A DNA stretch of 64,000 nt from Metabacillus niabensis. Lineage in GTDB: Bacteria > Bacillota > Bacilli > Bacillales > Bacillaceae. The notes below the pieces were generated by a model. The model saw only the letters and a program-made list of their open reading frames with translations. It did no database searches and was not told where the DNA came from. Every line of letters starts with the position of its first letter. Positions within the stretch are counted from its first letter, which is position 1. Shown one piece after another: positions 44,225 to 53,984 of this stretch. The DNA lies in NCBI RefSeq assembly GCF_020524345.1, contig NZ_JAIVLH010000014.1, positions 1-64,000 on the forward strand. Reading direction: 5' to 3'. The position numbers and the translations under genes are program-made.

Positions 44225-44881
44225 GTGAAGAAGCAATTTGCAGTATTTGGCTTAGGTCGTTTTGGTGGAAGTCTTGTAAAGGAGTTTCATGAGCTTGGAA
44301 TTGAGGTTCTTGCGATTGATAAGAGTGAGGAAAAGGTCCAACAGTATGCTGCTTATGCGACACATGCAGTAAGAGCAAATGCCATAGATGAAACCATCTT
44401 AAAGCAGCTGGGGGTTCGAAATGTGGACCATGCATTCGTATCATTTGGTGATGATATTGAAGCAAGTATTTTAACATCTCTCATTCTAAAAGATCTCGGT
44501 ATTCCGCAAGTATGGGCAAAAGCTCAAAATGACTACCATCAGAAGGTATTAGATAAAATTGGTGTAAACCGAGTGATTCATCCTGAGCGGGATATGGCAA
44601 AGCGAATTGCCCATCATATTATATCTGAAAAAATGATTGATTATATTGAGTTATCAAGGGAGTACAGTCTTGTAGAAGTCGTTGCGACAAAAAAACTATG
44701 TAATAAGACAATTTATGATTTAAATATCCCTTCAAAATATGGTTGCAATATTGTTGGTATTCAAAGAGGAGAAGACATTTGTGTATCACCTTCAGATGAT
44801 GAACGGATTACAGTAGGTGATGTTTTACTGATAATTGGTAAAAATAAAGATATTATTAATTTTGAAGAGTCAGGTATGTAA
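44225..44881 (+). CDS. ktrA: Potassium uptake regulatory subunit KtrA
   Basis: A 218-residue cytosolic RCK protein forming the octameric gating ring on KtrB. The RCK_N domain has the nucleotide-binding FGLGRFGGSLVKE at the start; RCK_C, which binds c-di-AMP in relatives, occupies about 135-218. It matches B. subtilis KtrA (YuaA) along its length. The GTG at 44225 is used because GAAGGAATTTTT precedes it and the protein then begins MKKQFAVFGLG. Control occurs twice by the same second messenger: RNA leader and protein. Confidence 0.95.
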   Translation: MKKQFAVFGLGRFGGSLVKEFHELGIEVLAIDKSEEKVQQYAAYATHAVRANAIDETILKQLGVRNVDHAFVSFGDDIEASILTSLILKDLGIPQVWAKAQNDYHQKVLDKIGVNRVIHPERDMAKRIAHHIISEKMIDYIELSREYSLVEVVATKKLCNKTIYDLNIPSKYGCNIVGIQRGEDICVSPSDDERITVGDVLLIIGKNKDIINFEESGM

Positions 44882-44882
44882 A

Positions 44883-46202
44883 GTGAAAAAATTCATTAAA
44901 ATGAATCCCTCACAGTTGCTGGTACTTGTTTTTGTTGTGTCGATATCAGTAGGAACATGTGTTTTAAAGTTACCGTTTTCTACTCATGAGGAGATTAAAT
45001 GGGTAGATGCATTATTCATTAGTACGTCAGCGATGACGGTAACAGGTCTTGCAACAGTAGATCCGGCTACAACCTTTACAACTTTTGGTCAGTTTATCAT
45101 TGCCGTACTTATTCAAGTTGGCGGCCTTGGAATCATGTCATTTGCCGTGTTAATTTACATGATGGTAGGAAAGAAGATAGGGCTTAAAGAAAGATTGGTT
45201 ATGCAACATGCTTTAAACCAAACTTCAGTTGGTGGAATTATTAAGCTAGTGAAATACTTGTTTGTATTTTCAATTACGATTGAAATGATTGCGATGATCT
45301 TCCTTTCTATTCGGTGGGTCCCGCAATTCGGATGGACTAAGGGGTTGTTTTTTAGCTTTTTTCATTCAATCTCGGCTTTTAACAATGCCGGTTTTGCACT
45401 TTGGTCGGATAATCTAATGCAATATGTAGGAGATCCTTTAGTGAATATTGTTATATCAATATTATTTATCATTGGAGGGATTGGTTTTACTGTTTTAGTC
45501 GATGTGTGGAAAAAGAGAAAGTTCAAAAAACTATCTCTTCATACTAAATTGATGATTATTGGCACTCTTATTATTAATATTGTTGCAATGCTGTTTATCT
45601 TTTGTTTGGAATATAGTAACCCTGAAACACTTGGTCATTTCGCATTAAAAGACAAGCTATGGGCATCTTATTTCCAAGCTGTTTCACCTAGAACGGCCGG
45701 ATTTAATACAATTGATATTGGAAGCATGGATGAAACAACATTGTTTTTTATCATTATTTTAATGTTTATAGGAGCAGGGAGCGGGTCTACCGGCGGAGGA
45801 ATAAAATTAACAACAGCCCTAATCATAGCCCTAGCGACTATAAGCTTTTTAAGAGGGAAAAATGATATTGTTATATTAAAAAGAACAATAAATACATCCT
45901 TTCTCTTGAAAGCTCTCGCAATTTCAATGATAAGTATCGTATTTGTTATTCTTGGTATTTTGCTATTAAATTTAACAGAAAGAGATGCTTCATTTATTGA
46001 TATTATGTTTGAAGTGGTATCAGCCTTTGGTACGGTCGGTCTTTCTGCAGGGCTCACAGTGACATTATCATCTGTTGGAAAACAGCTTATTATCTTCATT
46101 ATGATCTTGGGCAAACTTGGTCCATTAACCTTAATGTTTTCATTAGCAACACCATCAAAAGAAAAAATTCGTTATCCGGAAGAAGATATTTTAACTGGAT
46201 AA
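44883..46202 (+). CDS. ktrB: Potassium uptake channel subunit KtrB
   Basis: A 439-residue membrane protein of the Trk/Ktr/HKT superfamily with four repeated M1-P-M2 units. Selectivity-filter glycines are seen in TVTGLATVD, AFNNAGFAL, PRTAGFNTID and GTVGLSAGL, and the membrane gate loop in GAGSGSTGGGIKL. It begins with GTG one base after the ktrA stop, so translation is coupled; KtrA-ring control of K+ flow is established for the family. Confidence 0.95.
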   Translation: MKKFIKMNPSQLLVLVFVVSISVGTCVLKLPFSTHEEIKWVDALFISTSAMTVTGLATVDPATTFTTFGQFIIAVLIQVGGLGIMSFAVLIYMMVGKKIGLKERLVMQHALNQTSVGGIIKLVKYLFVFSITIEMIAMIFLSIRWVPQFGWTKGLFFSFFHSISAFNNAGFALWSDNLMQYVGDPLVNIVISILFIIGGIGFTVLVDVWKKRKFKKLSLHTKLMIIGTLIINIVAMLFIFCLEYSNPETLGHFALKDKLWASYFQAVSPRTAGFNTIDIGSMDETTLFFIIILMFIGAGSGSTGGGIKLTTALIIALATISFLRGKNDIVILKRTINTSFLLKALAISMISIVFVILGILLLNLTERDASFIDIMFEVVSAFGTVGLSAGLTVTLSSVGKQLIIFIMILGKLGPLTLMFSLATPSKEKIRYPEEDILTG

Positions 46203-46207
46203 ATAAA

Positions 46208-46243
46208 ATAAAGGGGTCTCCAATTCGGAGAGCCCCTTTATAA
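46208..46243. terminator. Bidirectional terminator between ktrB and the ZIP gene
   Basis: AAAGGGGTCTCC (46210-46221) pairs with GGAGAGCCCCTTT (46227-46239; one bulge), with A and T runs outside. Confidence 0.82.
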
Positions 46244-46246
46244 CGT

Positions 46247-46972
46247 TTATATGCTCGCTAAAAGCAATGAAGCTAAAAGTCCTAAGGAAGCAACGAAGCC
46301 TACAACTGCACCACCTTCCTCAAATGCTTCAGGCATCATTGTTGAAGAAACCATCGCAAAAATTCCGCCAGCTGCAAAAGCAGAAATGATTGAAACAATG
46401 TGACTTGGTGCATGTTGAAGAAGTGCAAAGCCTAATAAAGAGCTAATGGATGAAAGACACACAACGATTAGCCACATGAGCAATATTTTCTTACGTTTAT
46501 AGCCATCTTGTTTCAGTCCAACAGTACTTGAAAGACCCTCAGGAAAATTACTAATTAAAACGGCAATAACCATTAAGTAGCTAACCGTTCCCTGTTCAAG
46601 TAAACTTACTCCAATAATTATCGACTCCGGAACGGCGTCAATAATTGTCCCGATAAAGATTGATAAACCGGAATGATTTTCAGATCGCTTTTTTGATCGC
46701 TTTCGTTCACTTCCTCCTTTTTTTGAAATAATGGCCTCAGAAAAAGTGAAAACTAAGGCTCCTGAAAGAAATCCAAGTGATGTTGCCCATAAACCACCTT
46801 CATTTACCGCTTCTGTCAACAATTCAAATGAAGCAGCTCCTATTAATACACCTGTTCCAAATGACATAATCAATCCGGTTATCTTCTTAGGAAGATTGGT
46901 GTAAAGCCCTACCAATGCGCCAAAGAAGATAGGTGATCCGGCAAAAGCACCCCAAAAAGCTGCCTGAAGCAA
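46247..46972 (-). CDS. ZIP-family divalent metal transporter
   Basis: A 241-residue protein with about seven or eight membrane helices and a His/Lys/Ser-rich cytosolic loop (about 84-97, KKGGSERKRSKKRS). Metal-site motifs occur in the fourth and fifth helices: DAVPESIIIG and ISNFPEGLSS. ZupT-like members take up zinc, manganese or iron. No Zur or Fur box is apparent upstream, so the metal is not predicted. The gene is alone between terminators. Confidence 0.87.
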   Translation of the reverse strand: MLQAAFWGAFAGSPIFFGALVGLYTNLPKKITGLIMSFGTGVLIGAASFELLTEAVNEGGLWATSLGFLSGALVFTFSEAIISKKGGSERKRSKKRSENHSGLSIFIGTIIDAVPESIIIGVSLLEQGTVSYLMVIAVLISNFPEGLSSTVGLKQDGYKRKKILLMWLIVVCLSSISSLLGFALLQHAPSHIVSIISAFAAGGIFAMVSSTMMPEAFEEGGAVVGFVASLGLLASLLLASI

Positions 46973-47054
46973 GATAGCTCATCTCCCATTTATGTTTTAA
47001 GATATAGCTATTTTCCCCTTTTTTAATTAAGAAAAAACAAAAAGTTAAACAAAT

Positions 47055-47090
47055 AAAAAGACGGCCAACATTGTTAGCCGCCTTTTTAAC
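47055..47090 (-). terminator. Terminator after the siderophore-binding protein gene
   Basis: AAAAAG-CGGC on the minus strand pairs with GCCG-CTTTTT across a small mismatch; it lies directly after the stop at 47091 and is read leftwards. Confidence 0.7.
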
Positions 47091-48098
47091 TTATTCAGCA
47101 ATCAATTTGTTTTCAATATCATCTAAAAGTAAGTTAGCTGCAATAACCCCACCAGCAGTATTCCAAATTGCATCATCAACTTTATATGCTTTTTCCGCTT
47201 TCACTACTTCTAGGTTTTTCCATAGAGAATCGTTTGTCCATTCTTCTTCCGTTTTAGTTGCTTCAGTATCACCAGGTGGTGCGTAAGTGAAGTAGAATAG
47301 AATATCAGCATCTAATTGAGGAATAATTTCTTTGCCAACTTCACGCACAAATAAATCATCTGGATTATCCTTAAATAACTCTTGAACCGAACTTGAATGT
47401 TTTAATCCAAGCTTGTCAAAAATGACTCCAGAAAATGTATCAGTATAATAAACTCTTGTCATACCTGCCATAAAGCGTACAACAGAAACTTCCTGATTTA
47501 CTTTATCGCCAAGTGAATCCTTCAAAGATGTAATTCTTGATTCAAAATCAGTAATGACATTTTTGCCTTCTTCTTCACGATTTAGTGCTTTGGCATATAA
47601 ATTAAAGTTTTCCTGCCAGTCACCTCTTAGTGTCTCAGAGAAAACAGTTGGTGCAATAGCCTTTAGTTGTTCGTATACTTTTTCTTGACGCATTTTGTTG
47701 CCGATAATTAAATCAGGTTTTAGTGCAGCAATGGCTTCCACGTTTACTTCACTCTCAGTACCAACCACTTCAACATCAGTCATCTGATCTGAAATATGAT
47801 CATACCAAGGCTCACCAAGCCAAGATTGAACAGCCCCAACAGGAGTTACTCCCATTGCCAGAAGGGCTTCTGTACCTTCATTCGTTAAGATGACTACTTT
47901 TTCTGGAGTACCAGTAATTTCAGTAGTACCCATAGCATGTTCAACTGTATATGTTTCTTCTGCAGGTGTATCACTTGCATCTTTAGCACCTTCAGAATCA
48001 GTTGTTTCTTCATTGTTATTCCCACATGCAGCAAGAATAAGAAGAGTGAAGCTTAGTAAAAATAATGATAACCATGATTTTTTGTATGTATTGCTCAT
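47091..48098 (-). CDS. Iron-siderophore-binding lipoprotein
   Basis: A 335-residue class III substrate-binding protein. Signal peptide and lipobox LILAACG (Cys about 23), then an acidic linker and the two-lobed domain beginning VEHAMGTTEITGTPEKVVILTNEGTEALLAMG. It captures ferric siderophore outside the membrane for the divergently encoded permeases. The closest B. subtilis analogue by look and layout is YfiY with YfiZ-YfhA. I use ATG 48098 (GGAGGTCAAAAC upstream). A Fur box lies 18 bases before the start. Confidence 0.9.
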   Translation of the reverse strand: MSNTYKKSWLSLFLLSFTLLILAACGNNNEETTDSEGAKDASDTPAEETYTVEHAMGTTEITGTPEKVVILTNEGTEALLAMGVTPVGAVQSWLGEPWYDHISDQMTDVEVVGTESEVNVEAIAALKPDLIIGNKMRQEKVYEQLKAIAPTVFSETLRGDWQENFNLYAKALNREEEGKNVITDFESRITSLKDSLGDKVNQEVSVVRFMAGMTRVYYTDTFSGVIFDKLGLKHSSSVQELFKDNPDDLFVREVGKEIIPQLDADILFYFTYAPPGDTEATKTEEEWTNDSLWKNLEVVKAEKAYKVDDAIWNTAGGVIAANLLLDDIENKLIAE

Positions 48099-48115
48099 GT
48101 TTTGACCTCCATTGT

Positions 48116-48194
48116 TGATAATGATTTTCATTTACATACTGAATGATAAGGTGAAGTTAAAGTGTTGTCAATAGTTAAATGAAAATGATTTTCA
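48116..48194. promoter_or_regulatory. Divergent Fur-controlled promoter region, two Fur boxes
   Basis: TGATAATGATTTTCA (48116-48130) fits the 7-1-7 Fur consensus TGATAATNATTATCA with one mismatch, and TGAAAATGATTTTCA (48180-48194) is a perfect palindrome with two changes. They lie near the starts of the binding-protein gene and of the permease operon, so both arms should be repressed by Fur in iron-rich cells. Confidence 0.9.
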
Positions 48195-48251
48195 AAATCA
48201 TCTATATTTGATAATATAAAAAGGAAGTATGGATAGTTGCAAGGAGAAAAT

Positions 48252-49256
48252 ATGAAATTAAAATCAAATTATCAAAAATCAATTGGTCTTATTTTAGGTT
48301 TATTATTACTCTTGCTATTAATGTGTGGAAGTCTTGTATTTGGATATGCAGATACGAATTTAAAGACTGTTTATGACGCATTTACAAGCTTTAATGGCAC
48401 AAATGAACATATTATTGTCTACGAGGTACGGTTGCCAAGAGCTTTAATAGGTGCTACGGTAGGAGCCAGTTTAGCTTTGGCAGGGGCCATTATGCAGGCA
48501 CTAACAAAGAATCCTCTGGCATCACCAAGTGTGTTTGGCATTAACGCCGGAGCTGGATTTTTTATCGTTGTTGCGGTTACTTTCTTTTATGTTAACTCTT
48601 ACCAGGGATTTACACTTATTGCATTTGCAGGAGCTGCCTTTTCAGCGTTTATTGTTTATTTTGTAGGTTCTTTTGGACGGGAAGGTCTAACACCTATGAA
48701 GCTAACATTAGCAGGAGCAGCAATGGCTGCACTCTTTTCATCTTTAACACAAGGGTTATTAGTTGTTAATGAAGCTGCATTAGATCAAGTTCTTTTTTGG
48801 TTAGCAGGCTCTATACAAGGGAGAAAGCTAGAAAGCTTATTTACCGTTCTTCCATATATTTTACCTGCCATCATGATTAGCTTGATTCTTTCTCAAAAGA
48901 TAAATGTATTAACAATGGGGGAAGATGTAGCAAAAGGTTTGGGGCAAAGAACCGGCTTTGTAAAGTTAACAGGTGCTTTACTTGTGATTATTTTAGGGGG
49001 AGGGGCTGTAGCAGTAGCTGGTCCAATTGCGTTTATTGGGATCGTGATTCCCCATTTTGCAAGGTATATAGCAGGAAATGATTATCGCTGGATATTTCCA
49101 TATTGTGTTGTTCTCGGAGGCTCTTTACTTGTGTTTGCTGATATTCTAGCTAGATATATTGTTATGCCGGAAGAGATTCCAGTTGGTGTCATGACTGCTT
49201 TTATAGGAACTCCCTTTTTTATTTACATTGCTCGCAGGGGGTTTAATCAATCATGA
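48252..49256 (+). CDS. Iron-siderophore ABC transporter permease 1
   Basis: A 334-residue FecCD-family permease with about nine or ten membrane helices. The signature GATVGASLALAGAIMQALTKNPLASPSVFGINAG is split here over residues 71-105, and GPIAFIGIVIPHFARYIAG near 263 is the ATPase contact region. It forms the channel as a heterodimer with the next gene product. ATG 48252 follows CAAGGAGAAAAT. Its end overlaps the next start by four bases. Confidence 0.93.
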   Translation: MKLKSNYQKSIGLILGLLLLLLLMCGSLVFGYADTNLKTVYDAFTSFNGTNEHIIVYEVRLPRALIGATVGASLALAGAIMQALTKNPLASPSVFGINAGAGFFIVVAVTFFYVNSYQGFTLIAFAGAAFSAFIVYFVGSFGREGLTPMKLTLAGAAMAALFSSLTQGLLVVNEAALDQVLFWLAGSIQGRKLESLFTVLPYILPAIMISLILSQKINVLTMGEDVAKGLGQRTGFVKLTGALLVIILGGGAVAVAGPIAFIGIVIPHFARYIAGNDYRWIFPYCVVLGGSLLVFADILARYIVMPEEIPVGVMTAFIGTPFFIYIARRGFNQS

Positions 49257-50308
49257 AAAAATATTATAAGCTTCGCTTTGGTTTAAATCAATTCTCATTC
49301 TTAATTGATAAAAAAGCTTTTGCTGTTTCTGTTATTCTCCTTGCCGTTACATGTATTGTATTTTTGACGAGTACAGGGGTTGGTGAAGTACTCATTCATC
49401 CACTTAATGTGCTAAAGACCTTAATTGGATATGGGGACGATATGGAAAATTTATTTATCTTTTCGTTTCGGCTGCCCAGAATTATGGTTGCTTTACTAGT
49501 AGGAATTAGTTTAGCGGTTGCAGGAGCTATTTTACAAGGATTAATTCGGAACCCTCTAGCTTCGCCTGATATTATCGGAATAACAGGGGGAGGATCTGTT
49601 GGGGTTGTCTTATTTCTTATGCTGTTCAGTGATCAAAATAATTCGCTTATTGTAAGTATTAAATGGATGCCTGTAGCAGCATTCATAGGTGCCGCAATCG
49701 TCGGGATTCTTGTTTATTTGTTATCATGGAAAAATGGAGCCTCTTCTATTAGGCTTGTGTTAATTGGGATTGGTTTATCAATGCTTGCTCAATCTTTGAC
49801 AACATTATTTATGGTAAAAGGTCCGATTTATCAAGCCTCACAAGCAAACGTATGGATTACTGGAACGGTATATGGCGCAACATGGGAGCATGTTCGAATT
49901 CTGTCACCCGTTGTTGTTATCTTACTAATAATAACCATCATTTCAATTCGGAATGTTAATATTCAAGAGCTTGGAGATGAGCTGGCAACAGGGGTAGGAA
50001 GTGCTGTTCAACGAAATCGTTTTTTATTATTACTGTTAAGTACAGCTCTAACAGGTAGCGCAGTTGCCTTTGCAGGTGTTATTGGTTTTGTGGGATTAAT
50101 GGCTCCCCATATAGGAAGAAGACTTGTTGGATCATCATTCGGAGCCCTCCTTCCAGTATCTGCATTAATCGGAGCGATTCTTGTTATGTTGGCTGATCTA
50201 TTAGGAAGAATATTATTTTCTCCTTTAGAGGTTCCGGCAGGAGTATTTACTGCAGCAATTGGAGCACCGTATTTTATTTATTTGTTATACAAAACTAGAA
50301 ACAATTAA
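49253..50308 (+). CDS. Iron-siderophore ABC transporter permease 2
   Basis: A 351-residue FecCD-family permease. Signature residues [22 protein letters not shown] near 82-103 and [17 protein letters not shown] near 274-290 mirror those of permease 1. It begins at an overlapping ATGA with permease 1, as expected for a heterodimeric pair. Confidence 0.93.
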   Translation: MKKYYKLRFGLNQFSFLIDKKAFAVSVILLAVTCIVFLTSTGVGEVLIHPLNVLKTLIGYGDDMENLFIFSFRLPRIMVALLVGISLAVAGAILQGLIRNPLASPDIIGITGGGSVGVVLFLMLFSDQNNSLIVSIKWMPVAAFIGAAIVGILVYLLSWKNGASSIRLVLIGIGLSMLAQSLTTLFMVKGPIYQASQANVWITGTVYGATWEHVRILSPVVVILLIITIISIRNVNIQELGDELATGVGSAVQRNRFLLLLLSTALTGSAVAFAGVIGFVGLMAPHIGRRLVGSSFGALLPVSALIGAILVMLADLLGRILFSPLEVPAGVFTAAIGAPYFIYLLYKTRNN

Positions 50309-50340
50309 CAATAGACCATACAAAAAGGAGTGATTTTAAA

Positions 50341-51159
50341 ATGACAGCCATAGAAACAAGTGCTCTAACACTTTCATACGGAGATACGATTATTATAAAT
50401 GAGCTTGATGTGAAAATTCCTAAAGGTGAAATTACCGTTTTTATCGGTAGTAATGGTTGTGGAAAATCAACTTTGCTTAGGTCTATTGCGAGACTGTTAA
50501 AGCCAAAGGAAGGAACTGTTTTACTGGAAGGTAATGCAATAGCAAAATTATCAACAAAAGAAGTAGCCAAGCAGCTTGCTATTCTTCCTCAAGGTCCAAC
50601 AGCACCAGAGGGATTAACAGTCCTGCAGCTCGTAAAACAAGGACGCTATCCATATCAAAGCTGGTTGAAGCAATGGTCTGAAGAAGACGAAGAAGCAGTT
50701 AACAGTGCTTTAGAAGCAACTGGTTTACAGGAGCTAGCCGAGAGACCGGTTGATTCATTATCAGGTGGGCAACGACAGCGTGCATGGATTGCTATGACTT
50801 TGGCACAAAAAACAGATATTATTTTGTTGGATGAACCGACAACTTATTTAGATATGACACATCAAATTGAAATACTAGATCTGCTTTTTGAATTAAATGA
50901 GCGGGAAAATCGTACAATTGTTATGGTGCTTCATGATCTGAATTTAGCCTGTCGTTATGCTCATAATTTAGTAGCATTAAAAGATAAAAAGGTTTTTGCA
51001 CAAGGAAAACCTGAAGAAGTGATCAATTGTAGTTTAGTGCAAAATGTTTTTGAGATGAACTGTGAGGTCACAGTTGATCCCATTTTTGGAACTCCGCTTT
51101 GTATCCCTCACGGAAAAGGGCGATGTATTGTAAAGGAAGTTGGCTCATTAAATGGATGA
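50341..51159 (+). CDS. yusV: Iron-siderophore ABC transporter ATPase
   Basis: A 272-residue FepC-type ATPase: Walker [10 protein letters not shown] (about 37-45), Q loop, ABC signature [10 protein letters not shown] (about 140), Walker [14 protein letters not shown], and switch His in VLHDLNLAC. It powers uptake through the two permeases upstream. In B. subtilis the corresponding YusV serves several siderophore systems and lies next to yusU, as here. Its last bases overlap the FhuF-like start. Confidence 0.92.
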   Translation: MTAIETSALTLSYGDTIIINELDVKIPKGEITVFIGSNGCGKSTLLRSIARLLKPKEGTVLLEGNAIAKLSTKEVAKQLAILPQGPTAPEGLTVLQLVKQGRYPYQSWLKQWSEEDEEAVNSALEATGLQELAERPVDSLSGGQRQRAWIAMTLAQKTDIILLDEPTTYLDMTHQIEILDLLFELNERENRTIVMVLHDLNLACRYAHNLVALKDKKVFAQGKPEEVINCSLVQNVFEMNCEVTVDPIFGTPLCIPHGKGRCIVKEVGSLNG

Positions 51160-51901
51160 ATTATCCAAAGTAGAAAAAAAAATATTAGAAAAATATCGAT
51201 TATCTTTAAAAGAGACTTCACCAAAGGATATGGTCAGAGGTTCTGACTTATTAAATGAAGACCGGTTGATAAGATTATTCACTGATAATTTACAAATAAA
51301 ATACAACACAGATAAACAGCAGGTATTAGGTTCAATGCTTGTAAAGAGTTATGCCTTTTTAGCTGCACTTGTTTTATATAGTATGAGTGTATTTAATAAA
51401 GGAATAAATAGTTCCATTGACAACCTTTTTTTATACACAGAGGAAGAGGATCCATTTTGGTTACCGAGTTTCCATTTTGTAAACTCGGAAGTCACCACTC
51501 CGGCTTCGAATCGAAATGAATGGCGTGATGAAGTTTTAGAGGTTTTATTTAATCAAAATATTGCCCTTATGATTACAACTATTTCGAAAGTATCGCGTGT
51601 TGCAAAGGTTATTTTATGGGAGAATGTAGCACTCTATATTTTTTGGATGTACGAGTCTACATTAGAAGACAAGGACTTAACGGAAGAAACTAAAGCGAGA
51701 ATACGTGATGATTTTTCATATGTTGTAATGGAGGCAGCTCCTTATCTTTTTGGAGTAAAAGCGAAAAACCCACTTGCCCCATTTTTCCATGAAAAACATA
51801 ATGATGTACGAAAAAGATCAACTTGCTGTTTATTTTATCTTACATCAAAAAATAATGATCGATGTAATACGTGTCCAATTGAATGCATAAGTCCGAATTA
51901 G
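51152..51901 (+). CDS. FhuF-like ferric-siderophore reductase
   Basis: A 249-residue cytosolic protein ending in the [2Fe-2S] motif of FhuF: Cys-Cys in [10 protein letters not shown] near 226-227 and a CxxC in CNTCPIEC near 240-243. FhuF-type proteins reduce imported ferric siderophores and release the iron. Co-transcription with the transporter (8-base overlap with the ATPase gene) supports this. The N-terminal half is poorly conserved, and the catalytic assignment rests on the C-terminal cysteines. Confidence 0.82.
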   Translation: MDELSKVEKKILEKYRLSLKETSPKDMVRGSDLLNEDRLIRLFTDNLQIKYNTDKQQVLGSMLVKSYAFLAALVLYSMSVFNKGINSSIDNLFLYTEEEDPFWLPSFHFVNSEVTTPASNRNEWRDEVLEVLFNQNIALMITTISKVSRVAKVILWENVALYIFWMYESTLEDKDLTEETKARIRDDFSYVVMEAAPYLFGVKAKNPLAPFFHEKHNDVRKRSTCCLFYLTSKNNDRCNTCPIECISPN

Positions 51902-51914
51902 GAGGTGTTCATGA

Positions 51915-52166
51915 ATGGATCAAAAGTTAAAAGATCAATTTGAAGCGCTCTTAAAGAAGTATACCGAATTGCTGTTAGGAGATTCTTCTGATGAATTGAA
52001 GGAAAAAGTAATAATGTGGGCTCTTTATTCACATATATCAAAGTCAATGCCACCACTCACCAAACATTGGAATGCATCATATCCAGATGCAAAAGAGAAT
52101 CTGAAAGTCATTATCAATGAGATAAAGGTTTTAAATGAAAAACATAGGGAAACAAAAAATCAATAA
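51915..52166 (+). CDS. yusU: YusU-like DUF2573 protein
   Basis: An 83-residue mostly helical cytosolic protein (MDQKLKDQFEALLKKYTELLLG...) resembling B. subtilis YusU (DUF2573), which likewise follows yusV. Function unknown. It is 13 bases after the FhuF-like gene with GGAGGTGTTCATGA in front, so it belongs to the Fur-controlled operon, suggesting an iron-linked role. Confidence 0.8.
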   Translation: MDQKLKDQFEALLKKYTELLLGDSSDELKEKVIMWALYSHISKSMPPLTKHWNASYPDAKENLKVIINEIKVLNEKHRETKNQ

Positions 52167-52206
52167 AAGTAAAGGGACTGTTTTTTGAACAGTCCCTTTA
52201 CTTTTA
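52165..52206. terminator. Bidirectional terminator after yusU
   Basis: AAAAGTAAAGGGACTGTT (52165-52182) is exactly complementary to 52188-52205. It closes the iron operon and also the CotF-like genes on the other strand. Confidence 0.9.
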
Positions 52207-52533
52207 TTGGATCTTTCCGTAAGGCGATTCTTGTTGAATAGACGAAGAAAATTTTTGATAAGACTGCTGAAGCTTTTGTGTATCAGCTGCTTCAAGAGTA
52301 TACCATCCGTTTTGAAACATGAAGTTATATAGATCTCTTTGAGCTTGCTGTGTTTCAGTTAGAATTGATTGCACGTCTTGATAAAGATTTTGATGACTTG
52401 CTTCATTTAAAGCAGTTGAATATGCGGTCGTTAAATATTTTTCAGTTGCTAAAAGATCATTTGCAAAGTCACGATCATTCATTTGTGGCCCCTGTTGAAC
52501 CGGTGTCATTGAAGCACTTTTTATTTGATCCAT
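52204..52533 (-). CDS. CotF-like spore coat protein (second)
   Basis: A 109-residue helical, Gln-rich protein of the coat protein F family, MNDRDFANDLLATEKYLTTAYSTALNEA being the typical CotF helix. Such proteins are laid down in the spore coat. The region corresponds to the B. subtilis yusN locus between yusU and yusM. It follows another CotF-like gene by 15 bases and is probably co-transcribed with it in the mother cell. TAGGAGGTAGCACAC is the ribosome site. Confidence 0.82.
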   Translation of the reverse strand: MDQIKSASMTPVQQGPQMNDRDFANDLLATEKYLTTAYSTALNEASHQNLYQDVQSILTETQQAQRDLYNFMFQNGWYTLEAADTQKLQQSYQKFSSSIQQESPYGKIQ

Positions 52534-52548
52534 CTTGTGTGCTACCTC

Positions 52549-52824
52549 CTATTGAAGTTGTGAACTCTGTGAAGATTGCTGTTGGGTTTGTAAGTGCCCT
52601 AAGATTTTCTGATAGTGTTGTTCATGCATTTGACCGACTTTTTCCAATTGCGTTTTTACTTGTTGATTTTGGCATTGAGAAGCAAAAAAATGAGCTTTTT
52701 TCATTGCTAAAAGGTTCCAGGAAAGCATATCTGTAAGGTAAAGCTGATCCTTTGTCGTCACAACATTTGGTGGTTGTTGCATCATACCAGGTTGAGTTTG
52801 TTGTTGAAAATTTTGCTGTTGCAT
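52549..52824 (-). CDS. yusN: CotF-like spore coat protein (first)
   Basis: A 91-residue Gln-rich protein: a poly-Gln/Met head (MQQQNFQQQTQPGMMQQ), the CotF-type helices (TTKDQLYLTDMLSWNLLAMKKAHFFASQ) and a Gln/Ser tail. The start ATG 52824 has TGAGGAGGATTAAC upstream; the longer open frame to 52890 has none. It is the first gene of a two-gene coat operon in the yusN position. Confidence 0.82.
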   Translation of the reverse strand: MQQQNFQQQTQPGMMQQPPNVVTTKDQLYLTDMLSWNLLAMKKAHFFASQCQNQQVKTQLEKVGQMHEQHYQKILGHLQTQQQSSQSSQLQ

Positions 52825-53029
52825 GTTAATCCTCCTCACAATTCTTTCTTGTCTATGATTACACATTCCCAGTAGCCCTATACAAGACACTTGTGGTTTT
52901 GAACAGTTTTATTCATCAAACATATAGTAGGAATAAGACGAATACAGATTTGATAAAGATACAGAATTGAATGCGTTTTCTTTCATTGTGCTTTTCTTCG
53001 GTATAAGGATGAAAGGGAGGCGGTTTAAG

Positions 53030-53947
53030 ATGGAAAAACTTTTACGGAACTCTTTTATGTTTTTATCCAGAAATAAGATGATGACGAAGTTAGCCAAAAA
53101 ATACGGCTTGCGTTTTGGAGCAGCTAGATTTGTTGCCGGTAATACGATTGATGTTGCAAAAGATGTGATTAAACAATTAAATAATAAAGGTCTTGACGTA
53201 ACATTAGATTATTTAGGTGAATTTATTATTGATGAAAACGAAGCTGAGGAAACAGCCAATCATTGTATAAAAGCGATTGAGATCATTGGTAATGAGCGAT
53301 TAAAATCACAAGTTTCCATAAAATTAACATCGATGGGCTTAGATATTTCTGAAGAGGTCGTCTTATCGAATATGTGCCGCATCTTGGCAAAAGCGAAAAA
53401 ACATGGTGTTTTTATTACCATTGATATGGAAGATTATTCAAGGTGTGAAAAAACATTGAAGATTTTTAAAAAACTTAGATCTGAATATGACAATGTTGGC
53501 ACAGTCCTTCAAGCTTATTTGTATCGAACGGTAGAAGATGTTGAAGATTTAGGTACTTATCAGGCAAACTTGAGACTTGTAAAGGGTGCATATAAGGAAT
53601 CGGCAGATGTTGCATTTCCAGATAAAAAAGATGTAGATATGAATTTTAAAAAGATCATTAAAATGCATCTACTTAATGGCCACTATACTGCTATTGCAAC
53701 ACATGACGACCAGATAATTGAATATACCAAACAAATAGTAAACAAATATAGTATTCCAAAGACTCAATTTGAATTTCAAATGCTCTATGGAATTCGGCCT
53801 GAAAAACAATTGGAAATTGTTAATGAAGAATATAAGATGAGGGTATATGTTCCTTATGGGACAGATTGGTACGGATATTTCATGAGAAGAATGGCGGAAA
53901 GACCTGCAAATGTTGCTTTTGTGATAAAAGGAATGATCAAGCGATAA
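53030..53947 (+). CDS. fadM: Proline dehydrogenase (FadM/PutM)
   Basis: A 305-residue FAD-dependent TIM-barrel enzyme that oxidises proline to pyrroline-5-carboxylate. Family motifs include KLTSMGLDIS, VFITIDMEDYSRCEKTL, QAYLYRT, LRLVKGAYKE, ATHDDQIIEY, QFEFQMLYGIRPE and the C-terminal YGTDWYGYFMRRMAERPAN. It corresponds to B. subtilis YusM, next to the fatty-acid operon. AGGGAGGCGGTTTAAG precedes ATG 53030. No FadR box is visible upstream here. Confidence 0.93.
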   Translation: MEKLLRNSFMFLSRNKMMTKLAKKYGLRFGAARFVAGNTIDVAKDVIKQLNNKGLDVTLDYLGEFIIDENEAEETANHCIKAIEIIGNERLKSQVSIKLTSMGLDISEEVVLSNMCRILAKAKKHGVFITIDMEDYSRCEKTLKIFKKLRSEYDNVGTVLQAYLYRTVEDVEDLGTYQANLRLVKGAYKESADVAFPDKKDVDMNFKKIIKMHLLNGHYTAIATHDDQIIEYTKQIVNKYSIPKTQFEFQMLYGIRPEKQLEIVNEEYKMRVYVPYGTDWYGYFMRRMAERPANVAFVIKGMIKR

Positions 53948-53984
53948 AGATGACAAAGTTGAAAAAAGGGATTGACTGCCTCTA

